A stretch of DNA of 64,000 nucleotides from Agapetus fuscipes (GCA_951799405.1 OX637332.1:1183001-1247000), one strand, 5' to 3'. Positions 20,810 to 31,625 are shown, numbered from the stretch's first letter. Translations and numbers: made by a program. The notes: generated from the letters alone by a model not told the origin.

Positions 20810-22400
20810 CTGTTTTGTACTCGAGGTATTGACCTTAATAAGGATTTATACTTGCTTCATTTTCACAGTTTTGCAAACTATCTGTTGGGATTGTCTGGTA
20901 ATTTATTATATTTTTTTGTACAGAGAAAATTTGGACACCCTTTTGAACAAAATGATATAATTTTTAATCTGTTACAAGTCAGTCTCTTCCTTAGGAAACA
21001 ATCTAGGTTTTATTTGATTGTACTTTATGTTACTTTGATTTTTCATTCAACGGATGCCAAAAACTGACTTCTTATTTTAGCGCCGAATCAACAAAAGGTT
21101 GTCAATTATTTTAGCTTTTTTTTGTTAAAAAGCTGCATCTCTTAAAACTTATTTTTAAATCATCATCTTACCTTCAGCCACAATGTGCTATGTTGTCCTT
21201 GAATCCATTCCCTTCAATCTTTCCTTACATGGGGTACGCTGTATTTTTCATTCTTTATAATGGGTCGGAAGTCTATTCTTTTAGCCATTCTGTAAACTAT
21301 TCACATCACAATTTTAAAATATGCTTGCATAAATTTTAAAATACCTGGGATTGCTATGAAAAAATCTACTTGGAACACTATCATATGAAAATAATAGAAA
21401 ATCTAAGTATTCCTATGACAATCTTATGGATTTTTTATGACATTAGTATTGTAGCATTCTAAAACTGAACAAAAAATATATTTGCATTTAAATTTAAGTA
21501 CCCAAGTGTGAAACATTCATAAACCCCCTTGAATGCGTAAGTATTTTTTTTAATGAAACCCAAATAACTCACTAGAAGTGCTGTCGTATCTATCACCATA
21601 CATTTTTATATGCAATCAAAGGAAGTTTACGTACTGTTGTGATTGGGGTGATTTCAAATGAATTTGACTGCAAAATTTGTTCATGGTTTCGTAATGTATA
21701 ATTTATGTTTTAAAACTAGCACTTTTATCAGCCAATTCTACACGCATTCTGTCACATGTGAATTTGTGTATATGATAAAATTCCACATGCGTACACACAT
21801 TCTGTCACACGTGAATTTGTGTATACGATGATTATCTTATAATTATTAGGGCATTTAGCTGTACTGCATTTTCACAAAAAAAAACATTTAAAATGTGTAC
21901 AAAATTTTCGTGATCAACATCAACAAATTCGAATGCTTTTGTTACAGAGCGCAACAGCCTTTTCATAAGAGAATTATTCAGCTTAGATTGTCTATGGCTT
22001 GTCTATGGATTACAGGAAAGACTGTTTGAAAGCTTTCATACATTCCCATACGCTATTAGACTTTTGACCAGGTAATCCATAGACAAACCATAGACTATCT
22101 GGGAAGAATGTGTCTTGTCTGCAACGGGCCTGAGAGTGCTGATTTTTTAAAGTTGTGTTTTTTTTGCTGATGTGCATTGCTTACTATTATCTTAGGCAAT
22201 AATTATTAAACATTCCAAAAAATGATTGATATAAGAAGATACATGCATATTTTGTAATTTATTGTGTTTTGATTGGATAGTGTTTACGATTAATTATTTG
22301 TTGTCATTATATTTTTAAATAAGATGTAAAAATGATTTCTGAACAAATAAAACTACTTTCATATAAAGAAAACAAAATTGATTATTTCCAAAAACTCTGT
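20810..22400. other. AT-rich sequence, no gene seen
   Basis: The frames here are short and lysine/phenylalanine-rich by composition only. 'cacattctgtcaca(c/t)gtgaatttgtgtat' occurs twice (about 21740 and 21800) as a local duplication. Confidence 0.45.
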
Positions 22401-22402
22401 AA

Positions 22403-22545
22403 ACCGTTACTTTGCAGTTATTCCATTAGGGGTGGCCAAAAGCAGAGTTGCCTCCACTTTTTTACAGTGGCACACTTCTTTCAATTCCTACATGCCCATT
22501 GCTTTCTTCATGTATCTCTTTCTTTTATAATATTCACTATTGCAG
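22403..22545 (-). mobile_element. RTE-type LINE 3' fragment (family 2)
   Basis: Degenerate - strand tail of the family, recognisable by 'attaggggtggccaaaagca' and 'cacttctttcaattcctaca'. Confidence 0.6.
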
Positions 22546-22554
22546 TTGATAAAG

Positions 22555-22835
22555 TGCTGACTGTTGATAGCTCAGTTGGTAGAGTGCCTGTATTCCATGC
22601 TGAGAGTTCAGGTTTGATTTCACCGAGAGTGTCAAAAATGATCGCCCGTTTCGGTTAATTTCAAACCCAAAATAAAAATATGGGCAACATTTACTCAGCC
22701 CCGTCGGAAGCTGGGAATCTCCCTCTCCTCTCCAACCGAAGTGGTGGAAATGAATTGGTTCTACTCGCTGCATGCAAGCCCTTTGGGGAAAACGTGGCAA
22801 AAAGTTACAGTATATGTGTAGCTTAGTGATGACCT
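22555..22835 (+). repeat. SINE S2, full copy (tRNA-like head)
   Basis: tRNA-like 5' end: A box 'tagctcagttggtagagtg', B-box-like 'aggtttgatttcacc'. Body with 'tgtcaaaaatgatcgcccgt', 'caaacccaaaataaaaatat', 'gtggaaatgaattggttcta', and 3' end 'ttacagtatatgtgtagctt'. A reverse copy lies at 41150-41440, a head at 51203-51300, and tail fragments at 16066 and 28612. S2 is distinct from S1. Confidence 0.8.
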
Positions 22836-22837
22836 TT

Positions 22838-22990
22838 ACTCTAAAGAAGCCCATCGTAGACATGGGCAAAACGACCGAAAGCTCCAGCCCCTACAGACCA
22901 CGGCAACAGGTTCTGGAAAGCAACTCCCCAGCATCATCAGCCAGCCGTGCAAGCCTAAAGCTCCTATTTCGAAGATTCATTCTTAAATGG
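22838..22990 (+). repeat. Penelope-terminal-repeat-like fragment
   Basis: 'aagaagcccatcgtagacat', 'gaccgaaagctccagcccct', 'acagaccacggcaacaggtt' and 'ccagcatcatcagcc' are shared with both arms of the foldback at 42752-43042. Here the hammerhead-like core is degraded (CTAAAGA and CAAAA). Confidence 0.6.
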
Positions 22991-23111
22991 ATAATGTGTT
23001 TTTTTTTTCTAGTTCAGTTTTAATTTCTCAAGCCCTTTTGATGGTGTTAACTCATCATTTTGACTCTTGAAAATTACATTGAAAACCCTTGAGAAATTAA
23101 GACTCAATTAG

Positions 23112-23292
23112 TAAGATTGAGGAAAGAAGAACTAAGGTACGCCGAAGGACATTTTGGCTGAAAACCCTGCGACAATGGTTCAGCAAAAGCACGAATTTCC
23201 TGTTTCAACCCACAGCATTCATAGTCAAAATAGTCATGATGATCGCTGATCTTTTTAGATAGAAGTGGCTCTAAAAGAAGAAGATGGTTAAC
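23112..23292 (+). mobile_element. LINE C-terminal fragment (family 3)
   Basis: + strand peptide 'VRRRTFWLKTLRQWFSKSTN' and the downstream 'tcatgatgatcgctgatctt' match the - strand copy at 7520-7810. Confidence 0.7.
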
Positions 23293-23337
23293 TCAAGAAA
23301 TGCCTCCAAGTGGAATAAGAAAACTCTATGCATGCTT

Positions 23338-23505
23338 CACAAAAAGGCGAATAGCTTGTAACTGTAACTCCGTCGCCATTCTGCTAGGGGTGGCCAGAGC
23401 CTCAGCAGAGCTGCCTCCATTTTTTCCTATCCTTACATACCTTTTTCAATTCATTCATATCCATCACCTTTTTCATGCATTTTCTTCTTTTACTCTGTAC
23501 TGTAT
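23338..23505 (-). mobile_element. RTE-type LINE 3' fragment (family 2)
   Basis: The - strand reads 'aaatgcatgaaaaaggtgat', 'aaatggaggcagctctgctg' and 'ggccacccctagcagaatgg' then 'cgacggagttacagttacaa'. It is probably the 3' part of the same old copy whose 5' part is at 26915-27125, with the large RTE element inserted between them. Confidence 0.75.
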
Positions 23506-23520
23506 CCTGCCGCCGTTCCA

Positions 23521-25329
23521 CTAGGGGTGGCCGGTACCTACGCAGATGCGCCTCCACTTTTTTCTGTCCTTACAAACCACTTTCATTTCCTCAATATTCA
23601 TCACCTTTTTCATACATACTCTTCTCTTATTTTCACTCTGCAGGTTCCATTCTTTCGCACTCTCACCTATTTGGTCTAACCATTCTTTCCTCGGCCTTCC
23701 CCTTCCGCGCTTTCCTCTGACATTTCCTTTGTACACTTTCTTCGTTAGTCGTTCATCATCCATTCTTTCGAGATGTCCGAACCATCTCATCGTACTTTTT
23801 TGTACTTTCATTCTCATATTCTCTTTTATACCACACTCGTTCATCACCCAATCATTACGTACTCTATCATTCAGTGTTTTTCCAGCCATTGCTCTCAGGT
23901 AAGCCATTTCAACCGTACATACTTTACTCAGCTCACATTCATTAACTGTCCACGCCTCACTTCCATACATCAATGTCGGAACCAATATACCATTGTGGAC
24001 CGCCAATCTCATATTCTTCGTAAGTTTCCTATTTCTTGCAATTCTTCCAATCGTTCCCATTACACTTCTTCCTCTACTAGCACGCTTTTCCAATTCTTTC
24101 GTCAATTTCCCATTCGACTCAAACTTGCTTCCCAGATAATCAAATTCTTTCACGACCTCCACTCTTGTTTCATTCAGTCTTATCTCAATTTCCTCGCATT
24201 CCTCAGTCCTGTCAAACACTAATACTTTCGTCTTACTGGCATTCACTTTTAAACCGTTCTTACTAAAAGCATCATTCATTTTGGTGAGTATCATCTGGAG
24301 CTCCTCCGCTGTATCAGCCAACACTACGGCATCGTCAGCATAGAGAAGAACTCCAACATTCGTCTCACCCACTTTCACACCATAATGAGAAATTTCTGCT
24401 TCTTTCATACAATTGTCCATGATTATGTTAAATAACCACGGACTCATTACACACCCCTGTCGTACTCCCTTGTAAACATCAAACCATTTGCTACATTTAC
24501 CATCCACTCTTACACACGCCAAACTATTTTCATAGATGGCGCGTATTCCATTCAGAAGCTTGCCGTTCACACCGTTATACTTTAGGAGTACTTTCCACAT
24601 CATACCTCTGTCCACCGAGTCAAAAGCCTTCTCGAGATCCACAAAAGCCGTGTAGACCTTCCGACCCACAGCCAGATGTTTTTCAACAATCTGTCTGAGA
24701 GTGAAGATCTGGTCTACACACCCTCTTCCTGGCATAAAGCCAGTCTGGATATCAGAAACCCCATGACCGGTAGACAGTCTCACTTTTTTTATGAGAACCT
24801 TACACAATACTTTACCAGCTATATTGAGAAGACTGACGGGCCTGAAATTTTGGCAGTCCTTTTTGTCACCTTTTCCTTTGTAGATAGGAACAATGACCGC
24901 CTTTTTCCAGTCCATCGGCACTTTACTCTCTTTCACACACATCTTGCACAGTTCAAACATCCATTCAACCATGCACTCCCCAGCACATTTTATCATCTCA
25001 GCATTCACACCATCATTCCCAGCAGCTTTTCCATTCTTCAGATCTTTTATACTTATTATCACATCCTCTTTCACAATTTCTTCATCGCTGTCATTATATT
25101 CAACATCATAATAGTCTCTTTCGCCCTGGCCATATAAAATTTTACAATATTCATTCCATTTCTTCCTTACATCACTTTCGTCCCACAGCAAGATTCCCTC
25201 AGCGTTTTTAATGCCTGGGGTGGTTGATCCGCGACTTTCGTTTTTATCACGTACCCAGCTCCAGAATGTTTTTTTATTGGTGAGGAAATTCTGCTGCGCT
25301 CTCTCATTTTCCTTACTTTCTATTTTCAT
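23521..25329 (-). CDS. RTE LINE ORF, reverse transcriptase part
   Basis: A 602-aa frame beginning at the ATG of the ATGA overlap. It carries RT blocks in order: 'LKNGKAAGNDGVNAEMIK' (~96-113), 'WKKAVIVPIYKGKGDKKDCQ' (~141-160), 'FRPVSLLN', 'QTGFMPGRGCVDQIFTLRQI', 'TAFVDLEKAFDSVDR' (motif A, catalytic Asp), 'GVRQGCVMSPWLFNIIMDN' (motif B), 'GVLLYADDAVVLADTAEELQ' (motif C, YADD), then 'FDYLGSKFESNG' and the C-terminal 'MRWFGHLERMDDERLTKKVY' and 'RGRPRKEWLDQI'. All catalytic residues are intact, so this is a relatively young copy. Frames on the opposite strand over it are shadows. Confidence 0.93.
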   Translation of the reverse strand: MKIESKENERAQQNFLTNKKTFWSWVRDKNESRGSTTPGIKNAEGILLWDESDVRKKWNEYCKILYGQGERDYYDVEYNDSDEEIVKEDVIISIKDLKNGKAAGNDGVNAEMIKCAGECMVEWMFELCKMCVKESKVPMDWKKAVIVPIYKGKGDKKDCQNFRPVSLLNIAGKVLCKVLIKKVRLSTGHGVSDIQTGFMPGRGCVDQIFTLRQIVEKHLAVGRKVYTAFVDLEKAFDSVDRGMMWKVLLKYNGVNGKLLNGIRAIYENSLACVRVDGKCSKWFDVYKGVRQGCVMSPWLFNIIMDNCMKEAEISHYGVKVGETNVGVLLYADDAVVLADTAEELQMILTKMNDAFSKNGLKVNASKTKVLVFDRTEECEEIEIRLNETRVEVVKEFDYLGSKFESNGKLTKELEKRASRGRSVMGTIGRIARNRKLTKNMRLAVHNGILVPTLMYGSEAWTVNECELSKVCTVEMAYLRAMAGKTLNDRVRNDWVMNECGIKENMRMKVQKSTMRWFGHLERMDDERLTKKVYKGNVRGKRGRGRPRKEWLDQIGESAKEWNLQSENKRRVCMKKVMNIEEMKVVCKDRKKWRRICVGTGHP

Positions 25330-26846
25330 CTTACTCTCAAAGACGACGTTTTGGCTCTTCGTTTTGCTTGCTTATATATCTCTTCTAGAGCTTGATTTTT
25401 CCTATCATTCAGCCATCTATTAAAAGCATTCTTCTTCTGTTCAATAGCTTCTCTCACTTCGTCATTCCACCATGCATCACCTCTTCTTTTACAGACCTTC
25501 GCTTCACCACAAACAGATTTCGCACATTCAATCATATTTTCTTTCATTTTTGACCACATTTTTTCAACACATCCTTCTTCTTTTGTTTTTTTTAACTCAT
25601 CGTGGTTAAGTCTTTCATTCATCTCACATTTGTACTTTTCTTTTATACTTACATCATTCATTTTTTCAACTTTTATTCGCTTCATACTCACCAATTCCTT
25701 TTGTGCTCTTCTTTTTACATCTCCTATAATTATTCTCGAGCACAGCAAATAGTGGTCTGTGTTCAGCACAGCTCCACGGTATACTCGAGAGTCTCTTACA
25801 TCCCCTCTCATTCTTTCATCCACACAGATGTAGTCAATAATTGTACGGTTGCCCGCTCTGTTCTGCCACGTATACAAATGTATACTTTTGTGGTTGAACC
25901 AGGTATTCGACGTAAAGAGTCTATGCTCCATACATAGGCTTATTAGCGCTCTACCATTATCATTGGCTACACCTTTACCACTCGGTCCTACCACATTTTC
26001 GCTATCATCTTGTCTCATACCTACCCATCCATTAAAATCTCCTAGTAGAATTGTTCTTTCATTCTCTTCTTTCTGTCTCATAACAATGTTAACTTTCTCC
26101 CAGAATTCTTCTTTCACTACCCTGCATTCCGAGTCCACTGGGGCGTAGCACGCAATCAGTAGAACTTTCATCCGTCCAAATCTCATTCTCACTACCAATA
26201 TTCTCGGGGAGACTCTTTCATACTTAGTAATACAACCTTTCGCTTTTTCATCAATGATAACACCTACACCCTGTCTCTTGTATCCATCTTTCACCCCACA
26301 CCATACAAAAAATTCACCATTTACCATTTCCTTTTCTCCATCTCCTATCATTTTCGTCTCAGTCACACAAAGAACTTTTATTCCTCTCTCTTTCATAATA
26401 TTTGAGATTTCCCTCTCTTTACAGTCATTCCAGTCCCTCACGTTCCACGTTGCAAACTTCCATTTCTCTTTCTTCGCATACTTTCTTCTCACACATTCTT
26501 TTCGTCGCTCGCACACTTCTTCAGCCTTCCTGACAGAATCAGCTTTGACGCCTCTACAGAGGCCATTTGACACTCCCACGGCTTCCGGGCGGCGGAGGTT
26601 GTCAGTCTCTGCGCGCCCCCTCTCGTGCTGTGCAGCACCGTCCTCGCAGTTGTCAGCTGGTGGCCTGCAGTACAGGCGACGTCCCGCCCGCCTGCCACGC
26701 TCGCGCCTCCTCCCCCCAGCACTATCCACGACATGTCGTCCCTGTCCCTGCACTACCCTCCGCACACAATCGCTCACTTCAATGTGACAGACAGGGCTAT
26801 GTCTTCTCAGACTTAGGAGTTCATTAATCGTATAAGATCGCACCAT
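25326..26846 (-). CDS. RTE LINE ORF, endonuclease part
   Basis: A 506-aa frame. After an Arg-rich N-terminal ~125 residues, an APE-type endonuclease follows: 'KFATWNVRDWN' at about 130-140, 'VTETKM' (catalytic Glu), 'LIACYAPVD', 'LLGDFNGWVG' (D and N), 'RTIIDYICV' and 'LNTDHYLL' with the C-terminal catalytic D-H. It would nick target DNA to prime reverse transcription. The frame ends 'KRRAKTSSLRVR' and overlaps the next frame by ATGA. In RTE elements both parts are normally one protein, so this is either a one-base shift in this copy or a stop-restart junction. The N-terminal Arg/Gly-rich segment may be read-through of 5' sequence. Confidence 0.88.
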   Translation of the reverse strand: MVRSYTINELLSLRRHSPVCHIEVSDCVRRVVQGQGRHVVDSAGGRRRERGRRAGRRLYCRPPADNCEDGAAQHERGRAETDNLRRPEAVGVSNGLCRGVKADSVRKAEEVCERRKECVRRKYAKKEKWKFATWNVRDWNDCKEREISNIMKERGIKVLCVTETKMIGDGEKEMVNGEFFVWCGVKDGYKRQGVGVIIDEKAKGCITKYERVSPRILVVRMRFGRMKVLLIACYAPVDSECRVVKEEFWEKVNIVMRQKEENERTILLGDFNGWVGMRQDDSENVVGPSGKGVANDNGRALISLCMEHRLFTSNTWFNHKSIHLYTWQNRAGNRTIIDYICVDERMRGDVRDSRVYRGAVLNTDHYLLCSRIIIGDVKRRAQKELVSMKRIKVEKMNDVSIKEKYKCEMNERLNHDELKKTKEEGCVEKMWSKMKENMIECAKSVCGEAKVCKRRGDAWWNDEVREAIEQKKNAFNRWLNDRKNQALEEIYKQAKRRAKTSSLRVR

Positions 26847-26914
26847 TTATTAAATTATATTAAATTATTTATATTATTATGTTAAAATCCAATAATTTAA
26901 ATCAAATATTGACA

Positions 26915-27125
26915 CATTAAAATTTGAACACAAGTCATTTTCATACTCTCACTTTGTATATCCCGTTCTTTCACAATCTGATCACTCCATACTTTTATCG
27001 GTCGTCCCGTCCCTCTTTTTCCTTTCACACTTTCTTTGTATACATAGTTTGTCAGTCTATCATCATTCATTCTTTCCACATGCCTAAACCATCTCATCAC
27101 ATTCTTTTGTACCTGGACTGCAGGC
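26915..27125 (-). mobile_element. RTE-type LINE fragment (family 2)
   Basis: - strand peptide 'KNVMRWFRHVERMNDDRLTN' and 'YVYKESVKGKRGTGRPIK' match the family 2 copy at 55820-56260. Confidence 0.75.
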
Positions 27126-27265
27126 TGCAGCAATCCATCTTAAGAGACTCAAATCAGACGTGGAGATGAAACTTGGAGAGTACCAGGCTGGCTTCAAATG
27201 TGGGAAGTCTGTGTGAACCAAATCTTTACTCTCAAACAAATATTTGTCACAACAAGGCAACTCGT
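27125..27265 (+). mobile_element. LINE reverse transcriptase fragment
   Basis: + strand reading 'KLGEYQAGFKCGKSV', then after a one-base shift 'NQIFTLKQIFVTTRQL', matches the RT block before motif A in RTE-like elements. Broken by a stop. Confidence 0.6.
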
Positions 27266-27600
27266 AGAACGGCTCACATTCATGATCCCTTTGCAGTTTA
27301 TATCAACACAATGAGAACTTGGTGCTTTCACGACTCATTCCTTTGCCAAACTGCCCGTTATGGAACGAGTTGCCAGTAGGTATCTATGTTCCCGCCCTGA
27401 TTTAACCCTATCCAATTCATAACCAATATCAATCGCCACTTCTCTTTAGTCTCACACTACGCAGCTAACAGATCTGCTACAATGGATCACAACATCAACT
27501 GCCACGTCACCAGCACCTCTGCGGCACTACAACAAGTGTCATAGACCCCTGAGTCTTCGAAATCTAGAGTCTCCTGCACAGGATTCCTGTTAAAAAATAG
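27266..27600 (+). mobile_element. CR1/Jockey-group LINE 3' fragment
   Basis: Shares 'cctttgcagtttatatcaac', 'atgagaacttggtgctttca', 'cctttgccaaactgcccgtt' and 'cacctctgcggca' with the C-terminal coding and 3' end of the LINE at 62187-63466. Frame broken. Confidence 0.85.
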
Positions 27601-28610
27601 AAGTATATCATCCCAATTTACTTTTTGTTTCTTGACTTTAAAGCAGCATCTGTTATAATTAAAACAAAATGAATGCCCTGCATTGGTAACAGCATCAGTA
27701 AAGAAAGGCTGAACCGTTTTGGCTGTTTTTCATTCCCCAATAAAACTTGTAATCTGGGAAAGGTTTGGGCATACAAAAAAAATGTAAAAACATGTTCAAA
27801 TTTGTGAAAAGCTGAACGTGGTTTTTGGGTGGGAACATTGAGTGGGAATTGATCACAGAGTATTATAGGAATTGATTATTTCCATACATCGATGTTTCCA
27901 CCATCATTTGACAGATTTTTGTTCCATATTCAAATTTCATTTAAATGTGTTGGATTCATTGATTTGAAATTATATTTGAATAGCCTTCATTAAATAAACA
28001 GGTAGGTACAATAATTTTGAAAATGGAACAAAGTTTATTTGAAGGAAACAAAATCAGAATGTTTCAAAATCATATCAAAAATGGTGCAAGGGTAAAAAAT
28101 AAAGTAAATAAATGATAAGTCATTGAGATAGGTAGGTACAAATATTATATGATGTGATATGAACACATTTAAGGTTCATAACATCGATTAATAAGGATAA
28201 AGTGTGGGATAATGCGAGTGTTACTTTGCGCTGCACATGATGCATGTTACCTAATTGTTTACCACAATATGTTTACAAAATCAGACCCAACACTCCATGG
28301 ACCCAACACAAGCAAGGCCCATTAACATACGACGGTATGGACGGTACAAAAAATTGTACTCAATTAAATAATGAAATTATGATTTAGAATATGCCTACTT
28401 CTCTAATCAACACGTAGGTAGGTATAGGTACATCAATGGTTGAAAATGGCTTTATTTAAAGCATTACTTTAGACCTGTATGACAGTTCAATCATCTTGAA
28501 AATATCAATGGAAAATATACAATGAAAAGCTTTCCTCCTGCTATTGAGGTATATAATATTATACCTCAATGCCTCCTGCTCTACATTATGACATCATTGC
28601 TAAACGCAAC
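27600..28610. other. AT-rich sequence, no gene seen
   Basis: No coding frame or repeat recognised. 'ggtataatattatacctcaat' near 28545-28567 is a short palindrome. Confidence 0.45.
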
Positions 28611-28611
28611 T

Positions 28612-28730
28612 TTTTGTGAGGCCAGCCCCCTTACCCGTAAAAATAAATAGGTCTCGAATCGCCACATGTAACCCCTTCGGGGATAACGCAGGCAAAAAGT
28701 TACACCATATGTGTAGCTTAGTTGCGTTTG
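28612..28730 (+). repeat. SINE S2, 3'-end fragment
   Basis: 'gaggccagcccccttacccg', 'aataggtctcgaatcgccac', 'aaaagttacaccatatgtgt' and 'agcttagttgcgttt' match the 3' half of S2. Confidence 0.7.
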
Positions 28731-28934
28731 CGTTTTTAAATTATTTTAGACCTGTATGCTATTTCAATCATTTTGAAAATATCCAACGAAAAGGTGTCCT
28801 CCTGCTCAACAGAATGACAGCATTGTTTTATATGTACCTATTAAGCAATGAAATTATGTCTGAAATACCAATTCAGTGTGACAATGACAAAAGATACAAA
28901 GTTGTTGATGTGGTATAATCAATAAGTCAGCAGA

Positions 28935-29160
28935 CTGACTGGGTTGCATCCAGCAAATGAACCATCGGAGCCTGTTAAAGATGGTTGCGATGACAGACCC
29001 AAAGAGACGCAGGATAGTAGGAAGACCCAGATTAAGGTGGCCGGACGGAGTGGCGGCAGACTGCCGTGCGGTAGGAGTACGGGACTGGAGGAGGAAGGCG
29101 TTGGACAGACAGCGGTGGCTAAGACCCACCCCAGGTTGTCATGTCATGAATGGTGATGAT
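28935..29160 (+). mobile_element. LINE C-terminal fragment (family 4)
   Basis: + strand peptide 'DPKRRRIVGRPRLRWPDGV' and 'VRDWRRKALDRQRWLRPT' matches the closing region of RTE-type LINE proteins. Related fragments: about 29420-29640 (+), 54395-54480 (+) and 54780-54960 (-). Confidence 0.7.
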
Positions 29161-29419
29161 GTATTTCTTCACCATTTCACTAAGGGTTGCCGTTATCTTC
29201 ACTTTGTTCTGTTCTTGCACTCTTCTTTATCTCCTGGACTTTCCCTCTCTCGTCCCTTCTTTTCACTTTGTCTTTCATTCTTCATTTCATCAAGTCTCCC
29301 AATCATTCCCATCTCGTACCTTCCTTTACATGCAAAAACTGTAATAAATACCATAGCAATGGTAATAAATCAGTATTCCAAACTTTATAAGACTGTAAAG
29401 GTTGGGGTGGGCACAGGCA

Positions 29420-29640
29420 CACAAACTCCTAAAGGAATGATGACTGGCTTCCTGGAAGGCTGGAAGGAAGAAGAGTGGGAAGACCCAGACTGAGATGGAG
29501 GGATGCGGCCTAGCTTTTGCAAGGTGCGGACTAGGCTGGGTAGCAGCACTGGGGGCAGGTGGACACGGCGGCTCATTGATGACCTGAAGCTATGGTGCGG
29601 AAGGCAACATGAGTATTGCTACTCCCAAGATGCAGGACTA
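29420..29640 (+). mobile_element. Decayed LINE 3' fragment (family 4-like)
   Basis: 'ggaagacccagactgagatg' followed by 'cacggcggctcattgatgac' resembles the family 4 closing region; frames are broken. Confidence 0.45.
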
Positions 29641-29668
29641 ACCTACCTAGGGTTATGACTGTGGGGAG

Positions 29669-30564
29669 TAGGGAATGCAATCTTGCAGAAAAATCGCAAT
29701 CTCGGTATTTGCGGATTATGTAAATCCAATCTCGCGAGATCTCGGTATTTGCAAGATTTCACATTTAGTGGCCACATGGTTACATTTTTTTGCAAAAAGT
29801 GTCATTTTGCTTTATGTTGACAAGGAAAGTAGATTAGAAAACTTTTATTGTGATTTTTTTTTATTAAAATCAGAAATACAAGCTAATCAGAATCATAGAC
29901 TATCATTTAATATGTTTATCAGTTAACTCATGGCATGGATTTTTTTTAAAAACTCCTTAAGGAGCATAGAATGTCAATCGTGGCATTAGATAATCTGCTT
30001 CATATGTGAGACAATATGTAGCCTGCTGAAGAAAATGCCCTCTCAAGATTCCACGTTCGTCGGCACTATTGTCACCAGACTATCATAAGCATGCTGTTAA
30101 TATCTTCCTCTTGATTCGCCATATTCAAAGAGGTGCATTTCTTTTTTGATGTTGGATTCTAGGGTTGACATTGAAGTGTGCATTGGAACCAGAGTAGAGC
30201 GTTTACAAGATTTCAGGGTATTCTCCAACTCTTCCTGAAGTGATTGGTTAAGTAATTGGTTATATTAAAATATAAATTAAAGAGCCGCCGCTGTGTTTAA
30301 AGCTGCAAATTTCTAGCAGAGAGTGGCACGTCGTCATCTTCGTCAAGTTGTATTAACACAGAAGTAGATTGGGTAGGTGTAGGAGCAAGAGAGGCAACAC
30401 CAACAGCATTGCGTCCACCCGCGTCGTCACTCGCGCGCTGATAGCACACATGGCGCGTTGTCGCTTGATCACGCAAATTTTGCAAGATCTCGCACTGTTT
30501 TTGATGCGAGATTGGTCTTTCAAGATTGATGCGAGATCTCGGTATACCGAGATTGCATTCCCTA
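29669..30564 (-). mobile_element. Internally deleted hAT transposon with 8-bp duplication
   Basis: Terminal inverted repeats 'tagggaatgcaatcttgcag' and '...ccgagattgcattcccta' bound 896 bp; 'gtggggag' is perfectly duplicated at 29661-29668 and 30565-30572. Inside on the - strand near 30000-30060 the peptide 'NVES' then, one frame over, 'ERAFSSAGYILSH' is the hallmark of the hAT C-terminal dimerisation domain. The rest of the transposase is missing, so the element cannot move by itself. Confidence 0.88.
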
Positions 30565-30764
30565 GTGGGGAGAGCAATGGCTATGCTCAATGAGATCTCC
30601 TCTTCGGTTGATATCTTCCACCTGAGTGAAAATCAGCTTAGACAGAGGCTTCCGTTTCTCCTAAGCTGATTTCGGTTACTTATGAATGTTTTTAATTATT
30701 GTATGTATTAAGTTTAACCTGTCATGTACTATAATGTGTGAAAATAAATCTATCTATATATCTA

Positions 30765-31125
30765 ACATGGTGAGTTGAAGTACCACCTGACCCAGATGCT
30801 GACAGAGCATGGTTGCTTCGGAACCTATCTGCACAAGATAGGGAAAGAAGCAACGCAAGGCTGTCACCATTGCGAGGCAGCCTGCGATGACGCGGAGCAC
30901 ACAATGTTGCACTGCCCTGCGTGGATCACCTCAAGAGTGGCCTTGGAGGCATCATTGGGGTGAGGCCAATTGTAGCAGGGACAGTGGCGGCGTCGATGCT
31001 CCGCGATGCTGCAGGCTGGACGGCTTGGGAGGCTTTCGCTTCCTCCGTGATAGGAGGGAAAGAGAAGGCCGAGAGAGAGCAGGAACACACTCGGTTTCAG
31101 ACAGGGAGCATTTCCAATTGACACT
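30765..31125 (+). mobile_element. R1-clade LINE C-terminal fragment
   Basis: + strand peptide 'ELKYHLTQMLTEHGCFGTYL', 'GCHHCEAACDDAEHTMLHCP' and 'AWITSR' shows the C-x2-C ... H-x4-C cysteine-histidine motif found at the end of R1-type LINE proteins. Frames change after 'LEASLG'. Confidence 0.75.
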
Positions 31126-31231
31126 GTAGGGACTGTATTGTATAATATGTGCCATTGTACAGTGATTTTATGTTGTTCTTTTTATAAAATGTTTCTTCAG
31201 ATATATTTATGTGAACATTGTTTTTGATAGT

Positions 31232-31625
31232 TTTTTTTTTAAGAAAGCCTGTGCGGGAGACGCCCTAGATTCAAGAGACTCTAAGGGTCTATGACACTTG
31301 TTATAGTGCCGCAGAGGTGTTAGTGATGTGGCAGTTGCCCATGTCCGGTTGCAGGGCCGTTAGCTGCACAGTGCTGTGGTGTGTGTTGCGTTGCTTTGTT
31401 TTGAGACACTGAGAGGAAACGGCGATTGATATTGGATTTGAAAAGGGTAAGGTTAAATTGGGATGAAAACATAGATACCGGTAACTCATTCCATAAGCGG
31501 GCAGTTTGGCAAAGGAATGAGTCGTGAAAACACCAAGTTCTCATAGTTTTGATATTGACTGCACATGGTTGAATGTGAGCTGTTCTACGAGTTGCCCTTG
31601 TTGTGACGAGTTAGTTACATTGTAT
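31232..31625 (-). mobile_element. CR1/Jockey-group LINE 3' fragment
   Basis: Reverse copy of the 3' end of the LINE at 62187-63466: - strand 'MRTWCFHDSFLCQTARLWN' and the 3' end 'cctgtgcgggagac' on the + strand. Confidence 0.85.

Larger units (their letters stand above)
23505..26850 (-). mobile_element. Near-full-length RTE-type LINE (family 1)
   Basis: A 3.3-kb non-LTR retrotransposon reading right to left: APE endonuclease frame (25326-26846), then RT frame (23521-25329), then a short 3' sequence after 'GTGHP' ending in 'ggatacagtacag'. It lacks an LTR and a separate Gag frame, as is usual for RTE. The flanks are both family 2 RTE sequence in the same orientation, so it probably inserted into an older copy. 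The 5' end is near 26850 but is not sharply defined. Other copies: 6336-7235. Confidence 0.9.

Noticed and set aside
22555..22625. Functional tRNA gene
   Set aside because: The A and B boxes are present but the acceptor stem does not pair, and the S2 body follows.
22838..22880. Hammerhead ribozyme
   Set aside because: The core reads CTAAAGA and CAAAA, so two required positions are lost.
23546..26830. Several long + strand frames (for example 23773-24222, 24676-25137, 26254-26787)
   Set aside because: They lie antisense to the well-supported RTE endonuclease/RT frames and have no motifs of their own; they are shadows.
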